NCBI GenBank assembly: GCA_951394405.1
Contig: OX596346.1
Coordinates: 124,001-188,000, forward strand
Length of the DNA stretch: 64,000 nt
Direction: 5' to 3'
DNA from: Coprinellus micaceus
Lineage: Eukaryota; Basidiomycota; Agaricomycetes; Agaricales; Psathyrellaceae
Shown: positions 57,095 through 64,000 of the stretch, piece by piece
Layout of the letters: each line of letters begins with the position of its first letter
Position numbering within the stretch: the first letter of the stretch is position 1
Translations under genes and position numbers: made by a program
The notes under the pieces: model-generated
Database searches by the model: none
What the model was told of the DNA's origin: nothing
What the model saw: only the letters and a program-made list of their open reading frames with translations

Positions 57095-57813
57095 TCGGGG
57101 GTCTCTGAAAAACCGATTAGATACTGAGACTAATCGATTAGAGATACTGATTACTGGGTAATTACTGATTACTAAATACTTAGCCCTTGAGCCCTAATCC
57201 TAATCTAATCTGTTGGACCCTTAATCAGGGGTATTCGAGCTCCGTTTAAACAGGGCTCCCACCTGATTAAACAAGCTCAACACTCATCTTGGCACCGTGT
57301 CTTTGACGGTTGCATCCCGCAATCCCTCCTCGCCGCGGGCGCAGGGGTTGTGCTGACGCTGGTCCACTGCCGTCCATTGCTAGGTCCTCTCGCTTTTCGG
57401 CTCAGTCCGCTCAGGGGTTCCACCTGATCGAACGAGCTCGAGGTTTGGGCGACCGTTTAAATGCTCGAGCTCGCCGTATTTAATTGTACCTACTACCCGT
57501 ACGTAGCTTTCCATAGAGCTGTTTAGCTTGTGTTTAATCAAGTATAATTCATTCCCAATCCACCCAATCTAATCAAACGCCAGCGATGTGTTGAACAGTG
57601 GCGTGTGGTGTTTAAATGGCGCGGGCGGTGGGACAACGTTCTCCGCGTCGGAACTCATTCAACTACTGTTTAAATGGTAGCAAAGCACTAGCGTCTGGCG
57701 GATGTGCGCGTTACGCGCAACAGTGTTTAAACGCAGTCGTTTAAACACGACACATTTAATTCTTGGCCCCCGTGTAACAGTGGATCATTTAATCAAATGC
57801 CATCGGGCTTTTG

Positions 57814-58356
57814 AATGTCGACCAGCGCAGCCAGTAGGAATATAACCCAGAGCGCAGCGAACGGCCGCGTCCAGGCAAGGAAGATGTGGGGGATTGGTCC
57901 AATTGGTCCGGGGCCTCGCGGTGAGTCGGGTCTCCCTTCTTCGTCATCATTGACACCCGTTCCCCCCAGTAACGGGGTCGTCTCATCCCAACTCTGATCT
58001 TCCGCCTCCGCGAGCGCAGCCGCGATCGCCCCGGAGACACCTGTCGCTCCTGGTTTCTTCCGCTTACCCAGCTTGTACAGTGCGAAAGCGTTGAAAGCGA
58101 AAGTTGAGATTGCCAGGAGGAGGGGAACAAGCACCAAACTGCACGGAAGGGGATTCTCGGGACCCGAACCACATGTTGGGTAGCCATGACGCGAGAACAT
58201 GATCCCCTCGAGCCAAAGTACCGTGAAGAGCCAGGCTGGTACTGAGAGGACGAGCGAGATGAAGAGGTATTTTGTTGCCTTTCTCAGAATTGGGTCTTCG
58301 CCAGGTGGAGCCCTGGGCGGGGGAGGTGGTCCCTCAAGAAGGGGAGAGTTGGACAT
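57814..58356 (-). pseudogene. N-terminal half of membrane protein gene, severed at element copy B
   Basis: The ATG at 58356 (MSNSPLLEGPPPPPRAPPGE) opens 181 codons homologous to the first half of the 4025-5236 protein: helix KYLFISLVLSVPAWLFTVLW, then CSLVLVPLLLAISTFAFNAF, the TTPLLG loop and PFAALWVIFLLAALVDI. After GTC GAC ATT the frame enters the element and stops. The matching C-terminal half is at 15395-16079. The 5' region is intact and shares its promoter interval with the F-box gene at 58923, so a truncated protein with about three membrane helices could still be made. Confidence 0.85.
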
Positions 58357-58922
58357 CGTGGTCGCTGTGAAAGGATGTCTTCGAGCCAGAGGGCATCACG
58401 TTCGTGGCTTTTCGAAGCACGGCATTGCGGACTTCGATTTATTCTCCGCTTCTAAAGGAGCCTTCGGCGACGGGTAGCCGCAATTAAGCGCCCGTACTGA
58501 ACGCTGCCGTGACACATGCGCGCAGTGTCCCGTCAATGGAAGTCGCACTAATTAGGTGAGATCTCTGGTACAAGGCATTTGAAGGTGGTCGCGACTATCT
58601 ACCTTGAGGTCTGACCTGGGCTCAGTGACATATCCGGGAACCAGTCGAAGGAGCCAATGTAGGCCTCCAAAGATGGCGCATGCACCTTCTTCTGCGTCCA
58701 GGGAATCCACCCTTTTCATTCGCAGTGCATTCTTTCTCCATTCTGTGAAGCGTAGTCTCCCAGACACACCGGAGTTGAACGAGGAGGCCAAATCCGGTGT
58801 TTCAGGAGAGCCTGGGTGTGGGAATGTCCTTCCGAGATTGGGATCGAGAACCGTCATGACGGAACAGGCTCTTGCCTTTCAGCGCCAACGTCCACGTTCA
58901 GCGAAAGGCATACCTCCTCTCA

Positions 58923-60784
58923 ATGGCCGACATCGTCAGCCTCACTCCGAGTCAACCTGGGTCCATCGCTCAGGCTGACGTTCCAACCGACGTATGGCTT
59001 GAGATAATTGCTCATCTGGAGGCCCCAGACGTCTTATCGCTGCAATCTGTAAGCCCTTCTCTCTATCTTCCACCGACAGACTTGACGAATGAACTCGAAC
59101 AGACGTGCAAGCTACTGCACGACGCGCTCCACGAGAAATCTGTCTGGATCTCTGTTCTCCAACAGGGCTGCTCGCGCGATGGCGTCTACTTTCCTTCTTA
59201 CCCAGTAGCCGAGATGGATATCAGGCGCCTCCAAAGAGCAGCGCTCGGCCCGTATCGCTTGTACAGGCTCGTAGAGTCGTGTTCAGCTCATAGCAGCTAT
59301 CCTCCTCGCCTAAACCCCATATTCAACACTCTGGCCACGACCCTGAGCGGTGGATCCACAATGTCCTGGACGCAAGAGGTCAAATTCCTTGTTCCTGGGG
59401 GAAGGTACCTGCTAACGGGAGATTCCGACGCCCTCTCTCTTTGGGACTTGGGCCCGCCGGATTTACCTGCATTCTCTGAACCTATTATCATAACCCGTGC
59501 TGCGACCGAATCACATCCTGCGGCAAAGAACCATGGGCGGCCGCACCTTTCGGTTCGAATTCGACATGACGACACATTACGGATAGCCCTCGCAGTTGGG
59601 GGGACCTTGTAAGTCATCGTTAACCTCCTCGGGAACCATCACGCTCAAGGGTGAACCCTGGGCTCAGGCTCACAGTGTATGATGTCAACCTTTCCGATAC
59701 TTCGCCTTGCTTTCGGCGCATCGCCACGCTTGCTGTTAGTTCTACGGAAGAAGACTCCTTCTGCACGGCTCTCTCAATCTCAGATGATGTCGTTCTATCC
59801 GCCATCGGCATAACACCCAAAACCCTCGTCTGGAACTTCAGGGAAGGATGGTATGCTTTTGGGCCGATTCGTCGTTACGGGGCTACGAACCATGTACGTC
59901 TGATTGAGACCTGCCGTTGGCCCCGACTAATGCACCTCCCTTGAACGTAGGTCATCACGAGTAAAAATGTGGTCATCGAATGCGATAACGTTGAGGCTTA
60001 TATTTGGATCGCGGAGGCAGATTCACTCGACACGTTCGCCACTGTTACGGGGGAGGCGATACTGTTGTCAGATCCCAATCATTTATATCCAACCCCGCCC
60101 ACCCCAGTTCCCATGCCCAACCCCCGTCCCTCCAATCCGCGGGAACAGCCCATGATCTGGACAATTCTACCTGCGGGGCTTTCACTCGATGGCAGCGACA
60201 GTGTCACGTTTGACATGCTGTTTATGAACAGCACCTTCCACATGAGCACGGCTGAACGCGACCAGGAACCGATTAGAGGGTACCGGTACAAGCTCAGGCC
60301 CATCCGACAACATGCGGGGGGTGAAGGGTACACGGCGGAATTTAAGCAGGAAATACGGTTCAACCTCCCGCCAAACATGAAGGCTTTCCGCCCAGAGGCA
60401 TCCCAATTCCCCGGTCGACGTGGATCTGGGTCGATCTATGGCTCTGCACTCTTCATTCACGGCAATGGGTGGACGTCTTACCCGGGCAGGAACCCCCGGC
60501 ACGCTTTCCACTGCTTGTATTCACTCCCGAATCGTCGGTCAGACGCCCATCACACCAACAGCGCGGTGGACTGCACAACCAAGAGTCTGAACGATGAACT
60601 CCCCTCAGACAATGCCGTTATACACGCAGGGCTGACGTGCCTCTGGGGAGGGTTTTCTAATCAACCATGCCAAGTATGCACGGTATCTGGTCGTTTCCTC
60701 GTTGTAGAAGACGATGCCCTCACCCAATGCCGTGTTTATGACTTCCTTCGTCCGTGGAACCACGTAGACGCCATTCGAGACTAG
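58923..60784 (+). CDS. F-box protein with degenerate propeller (copy 3)
   Basis: The exons are 58923-59608, 59668-59893 and 59951-60784, 582 codons with stop. The start MADIVSLTPSQPGSIAQADV aligns with copy 4 (MPDITSLTPRQPG), so I prefer it to the in-frame ATG at 58872. The F-box is VPTDVWLEIIAHLEAPDVLS. Then follow LLHDALHEKSVWISVLQQGC, FLVPGGRYLLTG, LSLWDLGPPD, LTVYDVNLSDTSPCFRRIAT, LVWNFREGWYAFGP, VITSKNVVIECDN, RPIRGYRYKLRPIRQ, FPGRRGSGSIYGS and CRVYDFLRPWNHVD. Both introns are at the same positions as in copy 2. The expected role is an SCF ubiquitin-ligase adaptor, by family. It is the best-preserved pair with copy 2. Confidence 0.82.
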
Positions 60785-60984
60785 CACACGAATATTCGCA
60801 TCAAATTCCTCAGCATGTAGCTCATATTCTCTACGTCCGACCGACTCGTTCTAGGAGTCTGATCTTGCTACTCTTGGATGGCAAGTGGGATGGCGCCAAC
60901 CACGGCGAGACTTTCTTTAGACTGGAATGAATGAATAGGTAACACCGTAGGAGTAGGGCTTACCGCCCGCTCATTATATCTAAT

Positions 60985-61164
60985 CGTGAATCTACATGGA
61001 AGGGTGTTCTCGTGGTGTCGACCACACTTTTTGTGGCCAAAAGGCGGGAAGGTGAATCGTACTCCTTTGAGCCGGGGTAAAGTTGGTATGGAGAGGATGA
61101 GCGAGAAGGGGCGTATTGTTGCCTTCCTCAAAATCAGTGGGTCATCGCCGGTTATTCCAATCAC
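60985..61164 (-). pseudogene. Membrane protein N-terminal remnant
   Basis: On the minus strand GDDPLILRKATIRPFSLILS then IPT, and a downstream GHKKCGRHHENTLPC, echo GEDPILRKATKYLFISLVLS and GYPTCGSGPENPLPC of the split copy. Only the first quarter is left. It precedes the F-box pseudogene at 61404 in the same divergent arrangement as the other two copies. Confidence 0.6.
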
Positions 61165-61403
61165 CGTTCATAGTACCTTGCCTGTATGTATCACTGACCG
61201 AACCCGTACAATACGTTCTACCGTACTTGCGAGAGTTGAGCCGGACGAATCCGCTGCTTCCCAGTGCCAGGCATGTGGGAATGTCCTTCCTAGAGTGGGT
61301 CGAGGACATCATGCCGGGACGTTCCTGGCTGTGCCTTTCAGCGCTAACGTCCACGCTGCGTCCACCGTGTTTCAACCCAGCGCAAGATATACCCCCCTCT
61401 CGA

Positions 61404-63822
61404 TGCCCGACATCACCAGCCTCACTCCGCGCCAACCTGGGTCCATCGCTCAGGCTGACGTTCCAAGCGACATCTGGCTTGAGATAATTGTGCATCTGGA
61501 GTCCCCAGACGTCTTATCGCTGCAATCTGTAAGTTCATCTCTCTATCTTCCACCCACAGACTTAAAACCCGAATAGACCGGCAAGCTACTGCGCGACACG
61601 CCCCACAAGCGGTCTGTCTGGATCTCTGTTCTCCAACGGGGTTGCTCGCGCGATGGCGTCTACTTTCCTTCCTACCCAGTCACCGAGATGGATATCAGGC
61701 GCCTCCAAAGAGCAGCTTTGGCTCCGTACCGCCTATACAGGCTAGTAGAGTCGTGTTCTGCGCATAGCAGCGATCCTCCGCAACTGAACCCCGTCTCTAA
61801 CACCTTGATCAACTTGACGACCCCGAGTGTTGAACCTGCCACCCCGTCAGTTCACTGGCAGCAGGTCGCATTCCTTGTTCCCGGAGGGCGGTATCTGTTG
61901 ACAGGAGGTACCTTCGCCCTCTATCTTTGGGACTTAGGGCCGCCGGACCGCCTGGTATCCGCCGACTCTACTCTCGTCGCCCGCGTTGTAATCCAATCCA
62001 ATCCTTCAGCAAAGATTGACGGGTGGACCCGCATATCCGCTCGAATTTTACCGGATGACACACTTCGAATCGCACTCGCAGTAGGGGGTCTCATGTAAGT
62101 CTCCACCAACTTTATCGCCAGCCGCCATACTCAGCGTCTCCTCGATCAGGATCACGGTGTATGACATCGACCCTTGCCGACCTTCCCCAGCCTTCCGGTC
62201 TATTGCCACCCTTCTTGTCAACTCTACTGGCTACCCCTGTGTTGACCAATCCTGCACGGCGCTCTCACTCTCGGATGATGTTGTCCTATTCGTCGTTGGC
62301 ATGTCGTATCGTTCACTCGCTTGGAATTTCAGTGAAGGATGGCATGGCTTTGGGCCAAAACGTAGCTTCATAGCTTTCAATCACGTACGTCTGACGGTAA
62401 CCCGCAATTTCCCCCGTTCATGAATCCCCCTTGAAAATAGGTCATTACAAGTGTCAATATGGTCATCGAGTGCGATAACGTTACAGCCGCAATTTGGAGC
62501 GCAGAGAGGGATTCCCTTCACACCTGGCCTGTCAAGAGGTGTTGCCGATTCAGATGGCGCTTCGACCCTGAGTCGGAAACTTCCGAGCGACGGCAGGTGC
62601 TCGGCGACAGCAAAAGGCCATCGGTTCGAGACGATGCCGCGTAGCTGCCGCTTCCGGCGAGTTGGGAGTCGGGATGGGCCTTGGCTAGTAAGAGTTTGAA
62701 GAAGATTTACGACGGAGGGATATGACACACTAGAATAACGCTCATGTGTTTAAAATACAAATTCAAGAGGATGACCAGGTACTGGCGTACCCAGGGCCGG
62801 AGAAGCCAGTGAGAACGAAGACTTGAGAGGTCGTCCAATAGCAGGAACGCCGCGAGGAGGGGAGGGGTTGCCTTGATCAACTCCTCGCGGTAAACCATGC
62901 GAACTGTATTTCGGGCTATCGATGGGCGACTCCAGTGGAAGTCGCGTTCAAATGCGAGTAGACGACGATTGACTGCAATTAAGACGATGACGCGACGAAC
63001 AGTGGGTCGTGGCTGATCAACGGCAGCACGCTGGCATCTCGCTCTTTGCCGTACGTACCTCCCTGCCGTTGCCATCAAGAATTTCCCGATTTGGGGGGTG
63101 TCTCAATACCTCACCCCCCATCATTCCTTCCATGATCTGAATCGGCAACACCTCTTGCTCACCCCGCGCGCTTCACGCCGATCCCCATGCCCAATCGCGC
63201 TCGCCGACTCTCCGGTCCGCAAGGCATTCACAACTCCCGGACAGTCGTATATACAAGCATTTCACACAACGACAGCGACAGTGTCCTGTGCGACATGCTG
63301 TTCGATGACAGTACCTTGCAGACGAGAGGTACCCAGCGAATGCAGCGACCAATCCGGGGATATAGATTTAGGCTCAGACCTATTCGACGACCTGGTCAGA
63401 GCGAAGTATACGAGGGTGAATTTTACCTCGAAGCACGGTTCAACCTCCCACCAAATTACGATATTTACCATCCACAAGGGGTTCAACTTCCCGGTAGACG
63501 GGGATCTGGGTCAATATATGGCTCCACGGCCTTTGTTGACGGTATTCGAGGGAGCTACGGGTTCTACCGCTTATACTCACTCCCAAACCGTTTGTCAGAC
63601 GCCTACAATCCGAACTACGTGACTGAAGGGATCGCCGAGGGTCTGAGCAATAACCCCGAGCTGTCTGACCGTGCTGTCATACCCGCAGGACTGACGTGCC
63701 TCTGGACTACGGTTGGCGGGAACGTCGTGGTTCAAATTCACGCGCGCGACCAAGATTTGATGGGATGGCCGCCGAAAGGCAATAAGCGCCGGGGCTTATG
63801 TCGAGCTTCCTGGGCGGTGTAG
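61404..63822 (+). pseudogene. F-box protein pseudogene (copy 4)
   Basis: It starts MPDITSLTPRQPGSIAQADV with an F-box (VPSDIWLEIIVHLESPDVLS), then hits a TAG at 61574 where copies 2 and 3 read on. Homology resumes with RRLQRAALAPYRLYRLVESC, FLVPGGRYLLTG, LYLWDLGPPD, an intron after GGLM, VYDIDPCRPSPAFRSIATLL, LAWNFSEGWHGFGPKR, a second intron and VITSVNMVIECDN. It is interrupted at 62533 by a 625-bp inverted-repeat insertion. It continues from 63187 (SDSVLCDMLFDDSTLQ, RPIRGYRFRLRPIRR, LPGRRGSGSIYGS, LYSLPNRLSDAY, AGLTCLW), then diverges near 63705 and lacks the final YDFLRPWNHVD block. Three independent lesions make function very unlikely. Confidence 0.8.
62533..63157. mobile_element. 625-bp insertion bounded by a perfect 23-bp inverted repeat
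   Basis: CAAGAGGTGTTGCCGATTCA plus GAT at 62533-62555 is exactly inverted at 63135-63157. It lies inside the third exon of the F-box pseudogene, relative to copies 2 and 3. I could not see a target duplication. A 123-codon minus-strand frame inside (62707-63078) has no recognised domain. It may be a small DNA transposon or a rearranged fragment. Confidence 0.5.
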
Positions 63823-64000
63823 AGTCACCCTTAGGCGGGTCAATGAAATATAGCACTGTAATCGTCATTCTGGCAAGGCCGCTGCCAGGATGCTCCCTGG
63901 GGGGTCGCGAGTTGGCCGGCCATCAGCAGTACTTGCCTGATTTGGGACGCGCGCAAACGGCGCCGCCTTCATGGTCGGGATTTTCCTGCGTCAATAGGGC
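63705..64000. other. Divergent tail, possible end of another Plavaka-like element
   Basis: Homology to the other F-box copies stops at about 63705. Near the window end, the complement of 63975-63990 reads CAGGAAAATCCCGACC, close to CAGGAAAATCGGGACC at the Plavaka left end (33642-33657). TTGGCCGGCCA-type words occur just inside, as in that element. The window ends before this can be settled. Confidence 0.3.

Larger units (their letters stand above)
52768..57223 (+). mobile_element. 4,456-bp hAT transposon, apparently complete
   Basis: The ends are perfect 12-bp inverted repeats, TAAGGGTCCAAC and GTTGGACCCTTA. An exact 8-bp duplication ATCAGGGG flanks it at 52760-52767 and 57224-57231. The uninterrupted site is visible in copy A of the host element (complement CCCCTGAT near 14600). 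Subterminal TACTCAGT/TACTGA-like words cluster at both ends. It encodes one BED/hAT transposase. Confidence 0.92.
33269..57813. mobile_element. 1,378-bp TIR element, copy B, opened by two nested transposons
   Basis: The parts are 33269-33638, 52340-52767 and 57232-57813. They are collinear with the reverse complement of copy A, including TIRs and the TTTAAA-rich interior. Total span is 24,545 bp. Removing the 18,701-bp Plavaka and its 2-bp duplication, and the 4,456-bp hAT with its 8-bp duplication, leaves exactly 1,378 bp, the length of copy A. The right end lies inside the membrane protein gene (57814-58356), whose frame runs into the element and stops after KPDGI. Confidence 0.85.
57814..60784. 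repeat. Segmental duplication: membrane gene and F-box gene, copy 2
   Basis: It is collinear with 25200-28047, including the divergent promoter interval. Here the membrane half was cut by the transposon instead of by deletion. Confidence 0.75.

Noticed and set aside
52768..57223. The hAT as the autonomous parent of the 1,378-bp element
   Set aside because: The terminal repeats differ (TAAGGGTCCAAC against CAAAAGCCCGATGG), as do the target lengths (8 against 7 bp).

Overview
This window is nuclear DNA from a basidiomycete fungus, most likely an Agaricomycete. Genes are split by many short introns (about 45-60 nt, GTRNGT...YAG). The families are typical of that class: F-box proteins with a degenerate propeller, BTB-domain proteins, a Plavaka (CACTA-type) DNA transposon and a BED/hAT-dimerisation transposase. 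I recognised no housekeeping anchor gene, so I name no species. I saw no rRNA or tRNA genes.

Layout. (1) 0.9-13.8 kb: a cyclin-like two-repeat gene, a gene with a duplicated W/ED/GIE domain, an intact polytopic membrane protein gene, a frameshifted F-box gene, a small TA-flanked MITE and a BTB gene. (2) 14.0-15.4 kb: copy A of a 1,378-bp non-autonomous TIR element. (3) 15.4-33.3 kb: a segment I infer to be inverted. It holds the C-terminal half of a membrane protein gene, a second cyclin-like gene, a second BTB gene, an F-box gene with a membrane-protein pseudogene beside it, and four paralogous genes on the minus strand. Each of these four encodes an N-terminal signal peptide followed by an atypical homeodomain. 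(4) 33.3-57.8 kb: copy B of the 1,378-bp element, opened by two nested insertions: an 18,701-bp Plavaka transposon (transposase plus five further genes) and a 4,456-bp hAT element that looks complete. (5) 57.8-64 kb: the N-terminal half of the membrane protein gene, an F-box gene and a decayed F-box pseudogene carrying a 625-bp inverted-repeat insertion.

The strongest structural result is that the target-site duplications of copies A and B match only crosswise. CTCGGAA lies left of A and right-complemented beside B's left end. CGACATT lies right of A and beside B's right end. The membrane-gene halves at 57.8 kb and 15.4 kb join in frame across CGACATT. Recombination between the two inverted copies therefore appears to have flipped about 17.9 kb, and copy B without its nested inserts is exactly 1,378 bp.

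The strongest biological candidate is the homeodomain cluster (23.0-32.9 kb). The proteins are small and signal-peptide-bearing, with a homeodomain and a basic tail. All four share an intron at the same codon of helix 3, and all four share a TATA box about 30 nt upstream of a common motif (gene strand AGTGCTGG[T/C]C). They look co-regulated and unlike the classical HD1/HD2 mating-type pair. All exon structures here were read by eye and have not been tested against transcripts.
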